Assembly (NCBI GenBank): GCA_017617315.1
Contig: JAFZWM010000007.1
Coordinates: forward strand, 149,680 to 213,679
Reading direction: 5' to 3'
DNA length: 64,000 nucleotides
Origin: Bacteroidaceae bacterium
GTDB lineage: Bacteria; Bacteroidota; Bacteroidia; Bacteroidales; Bacteroidaceae
The position numbers were made by a program, and so were the translations under genes. How positions within the stretch are numbered: position 1 is the stretch's first letter; each line of letters begins with the position of its first letter. Below the pieces are notes generated by a model. The model had not been told where the DNA came from and searched no databases. It saw only the letters and a list, made by a program, of their open reading frames with translations. Of this stretch, positions 8,149 to 17,641 are shown in pieces.

Positions 8149-8934
8149 ATGAAAAATTTACTCGTTTATTTACTATCTGTTTTAGTAATGATTTTTGTAC
8201 CTGCGGTACGAATGTTCGCATCTGTAAATGTCGGCGACAAGTCTACTGAACTTTTCTCGGGCGAGATTGACAGTCCGTATTTTGCAAGCAATGCTTCTTC
8301 CGAGCCATCGGGCAATAACCGTATAAGTCAGGTCAGGAAAGTGGGTACATTCAGCAGCGTCTGTCTTCTCGGCAGCATAAACGTGGTTTACACACAGGGC
8401 TCTCAGTATAGCGTAAAGGTTGTTGGCAAGAAAGATGCCGTTGCCTGCGTAAAGACTCAGGTTAAGAGCGGCAAACTAAGTGTCTTTGTTGAAGACGACG
8501 GTCTGAAATTTCCATTTTTCGGAAAGGGCGTAGACTTGAACGGACTTGTAGTATATGTTCAGTCGCCAGATATCAAGGAATTTTCGGTAACTGGCAGCGG
8601 CGACATTGATGCAAGAGACCTCTTGAAGGTTGATGAACTCAAGACATCGGTAAGCGGAAGCGGCGAGATAAAGTTGCAGAAGGTTGTGGCTGCAAAGGTT
8701 AAGATGAGTGTTACCGGCAGCGGCAGCATATTGGCAAACGATGTAAGAGCCAACGGCGCAGAAGTGTCAGTTACCGGTAGTGGTGATGTAAGATGCAAGT
8801 ATATTGCAAGTTACGATGTGTTTGTATCGGTAACGGGCAGCGGTGATGTTGAACTTGCCGGAAAGGCTCGCAAGTTTGGAAAGCGCGTTACAGGTAGCGG
8901 CGACATAAACGTCAGCAAACTGATGAAGATGTAA
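8149..8934 (+). CDS. Exported head-GIN domain (DUF2807) repeat protein
   Basis: A 261-residue exported protein: hydrophobic signal segment at about residues 3-25, then a conserved DUF2807 domain. The latter half carries at least six copies of a short repeat around (S)VTGSGDI at intervals of 15-30 residues, as expected of a right-handed beta-helix or beta-roll. Family members in Bacteroidetes are exported proteins of unknown function, named after the autotransporter-adhesin head in structural databases. It stands alone, divergent from luxS; I see no convincing -7 box in the short spacer. Confidence 0.82.
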   Translation: MKNLLVYLLSVLVMIFVPAVRMFASVNVGDKSTELFSGEIDSPYFASNASSEPSGNNRISQVRKVGTFSSVCLLGSINVVYTQGSQYSVKVVGKKDAVACVKTQVKSGKLSVFVEDDGLKFPFFGKGVDLNGLVVYVQSPDIKEFSVTGSGDIDARDLLKVDELKTSVSGSGEIKLQKVVAAKVKMSVTGSGSILANDVRANGAEVSVTGSGDVRCKYIASYDVFVSVTGSGDVELAGKARKFGKRVTGSGDINVSKLMKM

Positions 8935-8974
8935 TTCTTAGCCCAGATTCTTCTGCCTTTTCACTAATAAATAT

Positions 8975-8982
8975 TATCTTTG
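8975..8982 (+). promoter_or_regulatory. Probable -7 box for thiD
   Basis: TATCTTTG, 25 nt before the thiD start, fits the -7 consensus; no consensus -33 element at the right distance. Confidence 0.45.
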
Positions 8983-9007
8983 TGGGCTGAAAAAACGAGA
9001 TGATGCA

Positions 9008-9819
9008 ATGAAAAAATACAGAAGAGTTCTAACCATCGCCGGAAGCGATTCTGGCGGTGGCGCTGGCATTCAGGCAGATATAAAGACAATTTCGGCGTGC
9101 GGATGCTATGCAGCCTCGGCTATCACCGCCGTAACCGTGCAGAATACGCTCGGAGTAAAGGCTGTTCACGCCATTCCTGTCGAGGTTATTACCCAGCAGA
9201 TTGAGGCTGTTGTCGAGGATATCGGCGTTGATGCCGTAAAGATTGGTATGTTACATTCAGCCGAGGTTGCCGATGCCGTTGCGCGTGTTTTGCAGAAGTT
9301 CGGCGTACGGAATATCGTTCTCGACCCCGTGATGGTCTCAACTTCGGGACATCGGCTTATCGAGGAAAATGCCATCGCAAGCCTCATTTCGGGTTGATGC
9401 CGATGAGCCGCGTTATTACGCCAAACATTCCCGAGGCTGAGATTCTGCTTGGCGGCGCGAAACTCGACAGACAGTCGGATTTGAAGGATGCCGCTCGCAC
9501 GCTTGCCGAAAGGTGCGGCACGTCTGTACTTCTGAAAGCCGGACATCTGACGGAGGATAAACTTGTAGACATCTTTTACAATGCCGAGGAAGGCGAGGTC
9601 GTTGAGTTGCCTTCTGTTCGCATCGAAACACGGAACACTCACGGAACAGGATGCACCATGTCGTCGGCATTTGCAAGTATGCTGGCAAAGGGTTGCTCGC
9701 TTACCGAGTCGGCAAAAATGGCGAAAGACTACATCAATTCGGCCATCATTGCCGGAGCTGATTATGAAATTGGCCATGGATTCGGCCCTGTGAATCATTT
9801 TTATAAGTTCAATATGTAA
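9008..9819 (+). pseudogene. thiD: thiD (HMP/HMP-P kinase), split by a frameshift
   Basis: Phosphorylates hydroxymethylpyrimidine and its phosphate in thiamine synthesis and salvage. The N-terminal part (9008-9397, TIAGSDSGGGAGIQADIK) and the C-terminal part (9394-9819, VITPNIPEAEILLGG and NTHGTGCTMSSAFAS) together give the full domain of about 270 residues. They lie in different frames: reading breaks at about 9389-9394, where ...ATT TCG GGT TGA ends the first part and TTG ATG CCG ATG AGC continues in the -1 frame. No slippery heptamer is present, so this is more likely one lost base (true mutation or sequencing error) than programmed frameshifting. All active-site motifs are otherwise intact, so the lesion is recent or artefactual. 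Confidence 0.85.
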
Positions 9820-9846
9820 TCTATTGATTGTAAGGTAGATGGAATG

Positions 9847-9895
9847 TAAGTCTGGAATGTTGTTGCAAAGAAATGTTCCAGACTTATATTTTTTA
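9847..9895 (+). terminator. Terminator after thiD
   Basis: TAAGTCTGGAA (9847-9857) pairs with TTCCAGACTTA (9876-9886), followed by TATTTTTTA. Confidence 0.75.
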
Positions 9896-10003
9896 TGAAT
9901 CTGAAAAGTATAGGTGTCCGCTAAAAATCAGCCTCATATTATAACTGATCTTCATTGATGTAAAATAGTTCGGTAATATGTCGCATTTTTGTGATTTCTT
10001 GCC

Positions 10004-10011
10004 TATATTTG
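10004..10011 (+). promoter_or_regulatory. Probable -7 box for the DUF3089 gene
   Basis: TATATTTG followed by CG, 28 nt before the start codon; no consensus -33 element seen. Confidence 0.5.
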
Positions 10012-10039
10012 CGTTCAATGAACATAACGTTAAAATACT

Positions 10040-11023
10040 ATGAGAAGAACGAATTTTTTGGCAATAGCCGTTTGTCTGCTTTGCGGAATAATATTCTTCG
10101 GCTCGTGTACAAAACGCGAAAGCGTGGCGGTGCAGCGCGAGGCCATTCCGCAGCAGCCTGACTATGCCGACACGTCTCAGTGGTACATAAACAAACGTGG
10201 GGGAGAAGCCGATATCTTCTACATAATTTCAACCGAAACGGGCGACTATTCTCTGGCCGAAAACGAAATATGCCATTATGCCGCAACATACGCCGATAGC
10301 CTTCGTGCGCCGATGCTCAGCGAGATGAAAGGCGTGGATAATCTGCTGGGCGGCAGACTGAATTTCTATTCGCCATACTATCGCCAATGCTCGCTCCAAT
10401 CGTTTGTTAACGATAGTCTTTCTTCGGCGCGACTGCCGTTGGCTACCGACGATGTGCGCAAGGCGTTCGACTATTATCTGCGGCACGAAAACAAAGGCCG
10501 TCCGTTAATTCTTGCCGGATTCAGCCAAGGGGCGATGATTGCTCTCGAACTGATGCGCGAGATGGACGATTCGGTCTGCAATAGGATGATTGCCGCCTAC
10601 ATCATAGGGGCGAGTATTCCGCAGAAGATGCTCGACGAGTGCAAGCAGATCCGTCCGGCGAGGCGAGCCGATGATGTTGGCGTAACCATCTGCTACAACT
10701 CCGTGCGCAATGATTCGTGTGCCATGTTTCCGCGCAGTGCCGTCTGCATCAATCCCGTAAATTGGCAGACTGATGCCACTCCGGCAATTCTTGTTACTGA
10801 GCCGTCGCCTTTCATCCCTCAGAATCAGCAGACGAAAGACTATATGACAGTAACGCTCGATACTATTTCGGATCTTCTGCTTGTCGACGGCTTTTCGGCA
10901 ACCGACTATGTTCTGCCGCTCATTGGCAAGGAAGGCAACTACCACTCGCGCGAAATCTGGCTGTACCGCGACCAACTGCGCGAGAATATGCAAGTGCGGA
11001 CATCGCAATGGCTAAGAAAATGA
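10040..11023 (+). CDS. DUF3089 alpha/beta-hydrolase-like lipoprotein
   Basis: A 327-residue exported lipoprotein: hydrophobic segment then the lipobox FFGSC with Cys23. The mature part belongs to the DUF3089 family, which has an alpha/beta-hydrolase fold; the nucleophile elbow is visible as GFSQGA with Ser at about residue 162. Substrate is unknown. Early residues YINKRGGEADIFYIISTE and the block SIPQKMLDECKQIRPA are typical of Bacteroidales members. Single gene with its own -7 box, ended by a strong shared terminator. Confidence 0.82.
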   Translation: MRRTNFLAIAVCLLCGIIFFGSCTKRESVAVQREAIPQQPDYADTSQWYINKRGGEADIFYIISTETGDYSLAENEICHYAATYADSLRAPMLSEMKGVDNLLGGRLNFYSPYYRQCSLQSFVNDSLSSARLPLATDDVRKAFDYYLRHENKGRPLILAGFSQGAMIALELMREMDDSVCNRMIAAYIIGASIPQKMLDECKQIRPARRADDVGVTICYNSVRNDSCAMFPRSAVCINPVNWQTDATPAILVTEPSPFIPQNQQTKDYMTVTLDTISDLLLVDGFSATDYVLPLIGKEGNYHSREIWLYRDQLRENMQVRTSQWLRK

Positions 11024-11026
11024 CAT

Positions 11027-11065
11027 AAAGAAAGCGTTCTTCCACGATGGCAGAACGCTTTCTTT
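11027..11065. terminator. Bidirectional terminator between DUF3089 gene and trpA
   Basis: AAAGAAAGCGTTCT (11027-11040) pairs perfectly over 14 bp with AGAACGCTTTCTTT (11052-11065). A- and T-rich ends let it act in both directions. Confidence 0.8.
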
Positions 11066-11103
11066 GCATCTTTCCTGATGCTATCTTCGATGTGTTTGTG
11101 TTG

Positions 11104-11877
11104 TCAGTGCTTTAGGTCTTCGAGAAGTTGGTCGATTGCCTTGGCTGGGTCTTGAAGCTGGTCGAACAGCGTTACGAAGCGGCTTCCGATAATTGCGCCG
11201 GCTGCATTCTTCTGTGCGCTCTCGAGTGTCTGCTTGTTGCTGATGCCGAAGCCAATCATTCGCGGATTCTTCAGACTCATTGCGTTAACCTTGTTGAAGT
11301 AAGCCTGCTTTGCTGCGTCGAACTCCTTCTGCGCGCCTGTTGTGGCTGCCGACGAAACCATGTATATGAATCCGTTTGTGTTCTCGTCGATGAAGCGGAT
11401 TCGGTCGTCGCTCGTCTCCGGAGTTATCAGCATGATGGTGCGGATGTCGTTCTTGTCGGCTATCGGCTTAACCGTCTCCTGATAGTCCTTGAACGGAAGG
11501 TCGGGGATAATCACGCCGTCGATGCCGATTCGCGCACACTCTGCAAAGAAGTTTTCGAAGCCGTACTGGTAAATAGGGTTGAGGTAGCCCATCAGCACGA
11601 GCGGAATGTTAACGCTCTTGCGAATGTCCTTCAGTTGGCTGAACAGCAGACGGAGCGTCATGCCGTTGCGCAGAGCCTTTGTTGCGGCATCCTGAATAAC
11701 AGGACCATCTGCCATTGGGTCGCTGAAAGGGATTCCGATTTCAATCATGTCGATGCCCTTTTTCTCCAACTGTTCTATTGTGTTAACCGTTCCGTCGAGT
11801 GTAGGATGTCCTGCACAGAAGTAGATTGAAAGAATGTTCTCTTTCTTGCTACTGAAAAGTTGATTTATCCTGTTCAT
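11104..11877 (-). CDS. trpA: Tryptophan synthase alpha subunit
   Basis: Cleaves indole-3-glycerol phosphate to indole and glyceraldehyde 3-phosphate and passes indole to TrpB. Family blocks are clear: IEIGIPFSDPMADGPVIQ with the catalytic glutamate (about residue 47), GVIIPDLPF with the catalytic aspartate, and the phosphate-binding GFGISN and IIGSRF. 257 residues, normal length. It is the last gene of the trp operon, 24 nt after trpF, and is closed by the terminator at 11027-11065. Confidence 0.97.
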   Translation of the reverse strand: MNRINQLFSSKKENILSIYFCAGHPTLDGTVNTIEQLEKKGIDMIEIGIPFSDPMADGPVIQDAATKALRNGMTLRLLFSQLKDIRKSVNIPLVLMGYLNPIYQYGFENFFAECARIGIDGVIIPDLPFKDYQETVKPIADKNDIRTIMLITPETSDDRIRFIDENTNGFIYMVSSAATTGAQKEFDAAKQAYFNKVNAMSLKNPRMIGFGISNKQTLESAQKNAAGAIIGSRFVTLFDQLQDPAKAIDQLLEDLKH

Positions 11878-11901
11878 AATGTTTAAGATTTTCTTGTTTT
11901 G

Positions 11902-12507
11902 TTAAAGTTGCCCGAAGAATGAGCGGAGCAGTTCGGCATCCTTGAGTGCCGGTTCTGTCTCGAATTTGCTGTTCACGTCTATTCCCGCCCATTTTTCGTG
12001 GCCGAATGCCTTCAGGGCCTCGACGCTCCCGATGCCTATTCCGCCGCTAAGGATGAACGGCGTGCTGCCTTTGTAGCTGTCGAGCAGCGACCAGTCGAAC
12101 ATCTTTCCGCTTCCGCCGGCATTTGGGGTAGGAGTGTCGAACAGAAAATAGTCGCACGTGCCTTCGTATTCGGCTGTTTTTGCAACATCTTCGGCCGTTT
12201 TGAAGCTGAATGCCTTCATCACCATCGTGCCGAGCCGTTCTTTCACCATTTTGCAGAAGTCGGGCGATTCCTTTCCGTGCAACTGAATGATGCTCAGTCC
12301 GAAATCCTTCTGCTTCAGCTCTATGAAGTCGATGTCGGCATCGACGAACACGCCCACGCGCTTGCACCTTTCGGGCAGATAGTCGGGCTTTGACGCAACG
12401 TTTCGCTTTGTCTTCTCCCAAAAGATGAAGCCCATCCAGTCGATGCCCAGAGCCTCAACGTCGCGAATGTTCTGAGCCTCGCGCATTCCGCATACCTTAC
12501 GAATCAT
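11902..12507 (-). CDS. trpF: Phosphoribosylanthranilate isomerase
   Basis: Amadori isomerase converting phosphoribosylanthranilate to CdRP. The N-terminal KVCGMREAQNI carries the catalytic cysteine, VGVFVDAD and IIQLHG are present, and the C-terminal block LSGGIGIGSVEAL and GIDVNSKFE holds the catalytic aspartate. At 201 residues it is a separate protein, not fused to trpC as in enterobacteria. It lies 3 nt after trpC. Confidence 0.96.
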   Translation of the reverse strand: MIRKVCGMREAQNIRDVEALGIDWMGFIFWEKTKRNVASKPDYLPERCKRVGVFVDADIDFIELKQKDFGLSIIQLHGKESPDFCKMVKERLGTMVMKAFSFKTAEDVAKTAEYEGTCDYFLFDTPTPNAGGSGKMFDWSLLDSYKGSTPFILSGGIGIGSVEALKAFGHEKWAGIDVNSKFETEPALKDAELLRSFFGQL

Positions 12508-12510
12508 GGC

Positions 12511-13314
12511 TTATCTTATTTTTGAGATGAACTCGGCAAGTGCCGCGCCCGGATTTTCTGTCTTCATGAAATTCTCGCCGATGAGGAAGCCTCTGAATCC
12601 AGCCTGTCTCAGTTCGTTCACCGTGTCGGGATTCGAAATTCCGCTTTCCGACACGCGGAGCATGTCTTTCGGCAGAAGTTCGGATAGTCTGAACGAGTTT
12701 TGCACGTCGGTGTGGAATGTTCCCAGATTGCGGTTGTTCACTCCAACCATGTCGATGCAGTCGCCAACGTATTCAAGTTCGCTCTCGCTATGTATCTCGA
12801 GCAGCGTTTCGAGTTGAAGTTCGTGCGCCGTGTGTGCCAGATTCCGACATTCGTCCTTTGTAAGGTCGGCGGCGATGAGCAGAACGGCATCGGCTCCGAT
12901 TATCTTGGCCTGATAAAGCTGATATTCGTCGATGATGAAATCCTTGCGCAGGATTGGTGTCTCTACCAGTTTCCGTGCCGTTTTCAGGAACGACATATTG
13001 CCTCCGAAATACTTCTCGTCTGTTAGGATTGAGAGTGCCGCCGCGCCGTTTTCAGAGTACGACGGCGGAATGATTTCGGGCTTGCCCTCTTCCTTAATCC
13101 AGCCTTTCGACGGCGATTTGCGCTTGAACTCGGCAATGATTCCGCTTTTCGATTCTTCGAGCGAGCGACGCATCGAGCGTTTCGGGCGGTCGTCCTCTGC
13201 CATCAGTTTGCCAGCCATTTCAACTATTGTGTCAAACGGCACGGCTTCTTTCTGCTTGGCTACCTCGGTGCGCTTGTATGCACATATTTCGCTTAGAATA
13301 TCCTTCATAATCAA
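12511..13314 (-). CDS. trpC: Indole-3-glycerol-phosphate synthase
   Basis: Ring-closing decarboxylase that makes indole-3-glycerol phosphate. Diagnostic segments: IIAEFKRKSPSKGWI, LTDEKYFGGN, PILRKDFIIDEYQL, VGVNNRNLGTF and VSESGI. 267 residues. I start at 13314, which overlaps the trpD stop by four bases, consistent with translational coupling. Confidence 0.97.
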   Translation of the reverse strand: MIMKDILSEICAYKRTEVAKQKEAVPFDTIVEMAGKLMAEDDRPKRSMRRSLEESKSGIIAEFKRKSPSKGWIKEEGKPEIIPPSYSENGAAALSILTDEKYFGGNMSFLKTARKLVETPILRKDFIIDEYQLYQAKIIGADAVLLIAADLTKDECRNLAHTAHELQLETLLEIHSESELEYVGDCIDMVGVNNRNLGTFHTDVQNSFRLSELLPKDMLRVSESGISNPDTVNELRQAGFRGFLIGENFMKTENPGAALAEFISKIR

Positions 13315-14306
13315 GAGTTTATTGCTATGAATTTCTTAAGTGTGGCAAGAGCCTTTCCGCTTTCGAGCGATTCGCGCGCTATGGCGATTGTCTCTTCCAT
13401 CGAGAGGTTCTTCTCCATGATGCTGATGCCGCATGCTGCGTTGGCAATCACCACGTTCTTCTGGCTTTCGGTTGCCGTGCCCTCGAGTACTGCGTCGAAT
13501 ATCTTCATTGCCTCTTCAGGAGTCTCGCCGCCGTAAATTTCGTGCTGCTCCACATAGTTGAGTCCGAGTTCCTTAGGAGTGTAGACTTTCTCGAAGTTGT
13601 TTGTGCAGATTTTGAATCCGCTGGTGAGCGAAATCTCGTCGTAGCCGTCGTAGCTTGTAATCACGCCGTAGTTGTCGCCTATCTTCTGATGGATGTTGGT
13701 GTATAGGCGGAGCTGGCTCTGGTTTGCCGTTCCGTGAAGCGAGTTCTTCGGATGGCAAGGGTTTACCAGCGGACCGAGCAGGTTGAAGCATGTAGGAACG
13801 CCGAGAGCCTTGCGTGTTGGGCCTACGAACTTCATACCGTAGGCGAAGAGAGGCGCGTGGAAGTAGCAGATGCCAGCCTCCTCGATGCTCTTGCGCAGGA
13901 TGCTCTCGTCGGCTGTAAACTTGACACCATGGCCCAGAAGCACGTTGCTCGCACCGCTAACCGAAGATGAGCCGCCGTTGCCGTGCTTGCTCACCTTGTA
14001 ACCGGCTCCGGCAATGACGAAGGCCGAGCAGGTTGAGATGTTGAACGTGTTCTTGCCGTCGCCGCCTGTGCCCACGATGTCGAGAGTGTTAAGGTCTTCG
14101 AAATTGATGTACTTGCCTGTCTCGAGCAACGCCTGACGGAAACCCAGAAGCTCGTCAACGCTTACGCCGCGTGTCTGCAATGCCATCAGCAGGGCTGCAA
14201 TCTGATGTTCGTTGTACTGCTCGTTGATGATGTTGAGCATTATGTCGTGTGTGTCTTCTTGTGAAAGAATCTCACCGTCAATCAGTCTTAATAGATATTT
14301 TTTCAT
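13311..14306 (-). CDS. trpD: Anthranilate phosphoribosyltransferase
   Basis: Joins anthranilate to PRPP. The glycine-rich PRPP site DIVGTGGDGKNTFNIST, the KHGNGGSSSVSGASNVL segment and RKALGVPTCFNLLGPLVNP are all present. 331 residues, not fused to trpG. It is 16 nt after trpG and overlaps trpC by four bases. Confidence 0.97.
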   Translation of the reverse strand: MKKYLLRLIDGEILSQEDTHDIMLNIINEQYNEHQIAALLMALQTRGVSVDELLGFRQALLETGKYINFEDLNTLDIVGTGGDGKNTFNISTCSAFVIAGAGYKVSKHGNGGSSSVSGASNVLLGHGVKFTADESILRKSIEEAGICYFHAPLFAYGMKFVGPTRKALGVPTCFNLLGPLVNPCHPKNSLHGTANQSQLRLYTNIHQKIGDNYGVITSYDGYDEISLTSGFKICTNNFEKVYTPKELGLNYVEQHEIYGGETPEEAMKIFDAVLEGTATESQKNVVIANAACGISIMEKNLSMEETIAIARESLESGKALATLKKFIAINS

Positions 14307-14322
14307 AATTTGTGTTGTGTTT

Positions 14323-14886
14323 TTAATGATTTAACCAGTTTTTCAGAATTGTCTTTCCGTCGGGAGTAAGAACGCTCTCGGGATGGTATTGTATTCCGCG
14401 TATGTCGAACTGCTTGTGGCGGAGTGACATAATGTAACCTTCATCGCTTACCGAGGTGACTTCGAGACAGTCGGGCAGATTGTTGTTGTCTACCACCCAA
14501 GAATGGTATCTGCCAACCTCGAATGTCTTTGGCAGACTGTCGAATATATAGTCGTCGGCAACCGTTGTTGAAGGCGTTGCCACGCCGTGGAATACCGAAC
14601 TTAGGTTTGTAAGACTTGCTCCGAAACTCTCGCCAATAGCCTGATGGCCGAGGCACACGCCAAGGATTGGCTTCTTGCCGGCATAGGTCTTGATTACATC
14701 GAGCAGCAGACCGGCCTCGCTTGGGATTCCCGGGCCGGGCGAGAGGATTATCTTGTCGAAAGCCTCAAGCTGGCCAAGCTCGAACTTGTCGTTGCGGTAG
14801 ACCGTTACTTCTGCGCCCAGTTCCTTTACCAAATGGCTCAGATTGTATGTAAACGAGTCGTAATTATCTATTATTACAATTTTCAT
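14323..14886 (-). CDS. trpG: Anthranilate synthase component II (glutamine amidotransferase)
   Basis: Supplies ammonia from glutamine to TrpE. Class I amidotransferase with the catalytic cysteine in GVCLGHQAIGE (Cys78) and the His-Glu pair in IQYHPESV. 187 residues. In many bacteria this subunit also serves p-aminobenzoate synthase; whether a separate PabA exists lies outside the window. It follows trpE by 28 nt. Confidence 0.96.
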   Translation of the reverse strand: MKIVIIDNYDSFTYNLSHLVKELGAEVTVYRNDKFELGQLEAFDKIILSPGPGIPSEAGLLLDVIKTYAGKKPILGVCLGHQAIGESFGASLTNLSSVFHGVATPSTTVADDYIFDSLPKTFEVGRYHSWVVDNNNLPDCLEVTSVSDEGYIMSLRHKQFDIRGIQYHPESVLTPDGKTILKNWLNH

Positions 14887-14914
14887 TGTGCGTAAAGTCT
14901 GTTTGAATGTTAGT

Positions 14915-16309
14915 CTAAAGTTTTTCGGCTATCGAGATAGCCTTGCGTAGTGCTCCAAGCTTGTTGTTCACCTCCTGAAGCTCGTATTCAACATCGCTCT
15001 TGGCAACTATGCCGCCTCCGGCCTGAAACCACAGCTCGTTGTTGCGGCTCACGAATGTGCGGATGGTTATTGCCTGGTTAAGGCTGCGGTTGAATCCGAT
15101 GAAACCGATGCAGCCGCCGTATGCTCCGCGGTTGTGCGGCTCGTACTCGCTTATAAGCTGCATGGCTCTTACCTTTGGCGCGCCGCTAAGAGTTCCGGCA
15201 GGGAAGGTGTCGATGAATGCCTGAATTGGGTCGGCATCGTTGTCGAGCTCTCCGCATACGCGGCTCACAAGGTGTATGACATGGCTGTAGAACTGCATGT
15301 CTTTATAGAACTCAACGTGTACGTTGTGGCAGTTGCGGCTCAGGTCGTTGCGCGCAAGGTCTACCAGCATCACATGCTCGGCGTTTTCCTTAGGGTCGTT
15401 TTTCAGGAATAGGGCGTTCTTTCTGTCCTGCTCGGCATCGCCTGTACGCTTGGTTGTTCCGGCAATAGGGTCGATGTATGCCTTGTTGCCTACGATGCGG
15501 CAATGAGTCTCGGGCGATGAGCCGAATATTCTGAATCCGCCGAAGTCGAAGTAGAACAGATAAGGGCTTGGGTTGATGCTTCGAAGTGCGCGGTAAAGTT
15601 TGAAGTCGTCGCCTTCGAATTTCTGCTTGAAGCGGCGCGACAGCACAATCTGGAATACATCGCCTCGCAAGCAATGTGCTATTCCCTTGCGGATGTTCTC
15701 CTTGTGCTCGTCGTCGGTAAGTGTGCTCCAGAAATCGCCTACGGGATGGAAGTCGTATGCTTGGTACGAGCGGCTGTTGATGTCTTTCTCCAGAACATCG
15801 AGATCGTCCTTCTCGCCGTCGGCAAGCAACTCGATAAGCGTGAGCTGGTTGTTGAAGTGGTCGAATACGATTACATCCTTATATAGAATGTACAGAAGGT
15901 CGGGCGCATCGTTCTTGGCCTGAGTCTCGTCCTTCACGTTGATGTTCTCGAAGTACCTGACGGCGTTGAACGAGGTGTAGCCGTACAGGCCGCAGTAACT
16001 GCTGTTGTCGCCTGTAATCTCGAAGGCGTTTAGAAATTCGTTTATCACCTGAGCCGAGCCGTAGCTTTCGGTTATCTTGTGCTCAGTCTGTCGGCCGTCG
16101 GGATATTTGGCCTTGCCCGTGCCGTGCTCTATGCTTACCTGTGCGATTGGGTGAAGTCCGATGAACGACTTGCTGTTCTCTCCTCCGTGATAGTCGGAGC
16201 TTTCCATGAGTGCCGACTGCGGATATGCGTCGCGCACCTTCATATATGCTGATACTGGCGTGTTTAGGTCGCCGAGTATGGTTTTGCTTGCGGTATGATA
16301 TTTATACAT
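14915..16309 (-). CDS. trpE: Anthranilate synthase component I
   Basis: Converts chorismate and ammonia to anthranilate, the committed step of tryptophan synthesis and the usual point of feedback inhibition. The C-terminal chorismate-binding domain is intact: LSRRF, INPSPYLFYF, GSSPETHCRI, DPIAGTTKRTGD, HVMLVDLARNDLSR and the late AGTLSGAPKVRAMQLI. 464 residues. It lies 13 nt after trpB. The product branch-point substrate, chorismate, is also the expected substrate of relatives of the protein at 60409-61536. Confidence 0.97.
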   Translation of the reverse strand: MYKYHTASKTILGDLNTPVSAYMKVRDAYPQSALMESSDYHGGENSKSFIGLHPIAQVSIEHGTGKAKYPDGRQTEHKITESYGSAQVINEFLNAFEITGDNSSYCGLYGYTSFNAVRYFENINVKDETQAKNDAPDLLYILYKDVIVFDHFNNQLTLIELLADGEKDDLDVLEKDINSRSYQAYDFHPVGDFWSTLTDDEHKENIRKGIAHCLRGDVFQIVLSRRFKQKFEGDDFKLYRALRSINPSPYLFYFDFGGFRIFGSSPETHCRIVGNKAYIDPIAGTTKRTGDAEQDRKNALFLKNDPKENAEHVMLVDLARNDLSRNCHNVHVEFYKDMQFYSHVIHLVSRVCGELDNDADPIQAFIDTFPAGTLSGAPKVRAMQLISEYEPHNRGAYGGCIGFIGFNRSLNQAITIRTFVSRNNELWFQAGGGIVAKSDVEYELQEVNNKLGALRKAISIAEKL

Positions 16310-16322
16310 ATTCGTTGGTTGT

Positions 16323-17528
16323 TTAATCGTTTATTCCCGGATCGTCTTTGTGTGCCAGATATGTAGCCAAATCCTTGTCGCCTCGTCCGCTTACGGTCAG
16401 AACCACCACGTCTTCTGGCTTGAACTGGCCTTTAATCTTAGGCAGAGCGCCAAGTGCGTGCGAACTTTCGAGTGCCGGGATGATGCCTTCGAGACGTGTA
16501 AGTTCGAATGCCGCACGCAGAGCCTCATCGTCGTTTACCGGAATTACCTGGGCGCGTCCCTTGTCGGCAAGATTGCAATGCAATGGGCCTGTGCCCGGAT
16601 AGTCGAGTCCGGCAGATATTGAGTAAGGCTCTATAATCTGTCCGTCCTCGGTCTGCATCAGCTTGATGCGCGAGCCGTGCAGAATGCCCGGAGTTCCAAT
16701 GGTTATTGATGCGGCTGTCTCCTTTGTGTCTGCACCCATTCCTCCGGCCTCCGACAGGATAATCTTAACTCGCTCGTCGTCGATGTAGTGGTATATTGTT
16801 CCGGCTGCGTTCGAACCTCCACCCACGCAGGCCATCAGATAGTCGGGATAGTCGCGTCCAATCTTTTCCTTAATCTGCCATTTTATCTCCTCTGATATTA
16901 CGCTTTGCAGGCGAGCCACCATGTCTGGATAAGGGTGAGGGCCAACTGTCGAGCCTATTATATAGAATGTGTCGGCAGGATGGCAGCACCAGTCGCGTAT
17001 TGCCTCGTTTGTTGCATCTTTCAGAGTCTTGTTTCCGCTCTGTACCGGGAAGACCTCTGCGCCCAGCATCTTCATTCTTTCAACGTTAACGTGCTGACGC
17101 TCAACGTCGAGTGCGCCCATATACACTCGGCAAGGCATGTTCATCAGGGCGCATACAGTAGCCGTAGCCACGCCGTGCTGTCCTGCTCCTGTCTCGGCGA
17201 TGATGCGTGTCTTGCCCATCTTCTTTGCCAGCAGAATCTGACCTATGGCGTTGTTAATCTTGTGTGCTCCCGTGTGGTTCAGGTCTTCGCGCTTAAGATA
17301 GATGTGGCAGCCGTACTTGTTGCTCAGTCTGTTTGCGTAGTAGAGTGGCGAAGGGCGGCCAACATAGTCTTTAAGCAATGAGTGGTACTCTTTCTTGAAC
17401 TCTTCGCTCTCGATTATCGGCAGATAAGCCGCCTCGAGGTCTTTAACCGTCTTGTAGAGGATTTCGGGAATGTAGGCACCGCCAAACTCTCCGTAGAAAC
17501 CGTTCTCGTCAACCTGATATGTTTTCAT
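16323..17528 (-). CDS. trpB: Tryptophan synthase beta subunit
   Basis: PLP enzyme condensing indole with serine. The lysine that binds PLP lies in [13 protein letters not shown] (about residue 87) and the phosphate-binding loop is GGGSNAAG. 401 residues, TrpB1 type. As in other Bacteroidales it is the first gene of the operon, separated from trpA by the other five genes, so the two synthase subunits are encoded at opposite ends. Expression is probably set by the leader and attenuator at 17586-17725. Confidence 0.97.
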   Translation of the reverse strand: MKTYQVDENGFYGEFGGAYIPEILYKTVKDLEAAYLPIIESEEFKKEYHSLLKDYVGRPSPLYYANRLSNKYGCHIYLKREDLNHTGAHKINNAIGQILLAKKMGKTRIIAETGAGQHGVATATVCALMNMPCRVYMGALDVERQHVNVERMKMLGAEVFPVQSGNKTLKDATNEAIRDWCCHPADTFYIIGSTVGPHPYPDMVARLQSVISEEIKWQIKEKIGRDYPDYLMACVGGGSNAAGTIYHYIDDERVKIILSEAGGMGADTKETAASITIGTPGILHGSRIKLMQTEDGQIIEPYSISAGLDYPGTGPLHCNLADKGRAQVIPVNDDEALRAAFELTRLEGIIPALESSHALGALPKIKGQFKPEDVVVLTVSGRGDKDLATYLAHKDDPGIND

Positions 17529-17585
17529 ATTCTATTTTGTTTTTTATTGTTGTTTTTACTATTGTCTCGGTTTGTCTTAAACAAG

Positions 17586-17621
17586 AAAGAAGGCTTGCCG
17601 CAAGTACGACAAGCCTTCTTT
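17586..17621 (-). terminator. trp attenuator (intrinsic terminator in the leader)
   Basis: On the minus strand AAAGAAGGCTTG (17621-17610) pairs perfectly over 12 bp with CAAGCCTTCTTT (17597-17586), followed by a U-rich run (CTTGTTT). It lies 20 nt beyond the leader peptide stop and 57 nt before trpB, so it must be crossed for operon expression. Confidence 0.85.
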
Positions 17622-17641
17622 GTAATATCCTGAAAAACAGT

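Noticed and set aside
9385..9397. Programmed -1 frameshift in thiD
   Set aside because: No X XXY YYZ slippery heptamer and no stable structure just downstream; thiD is not known to use frameshifting. A single-base loss is simpler.
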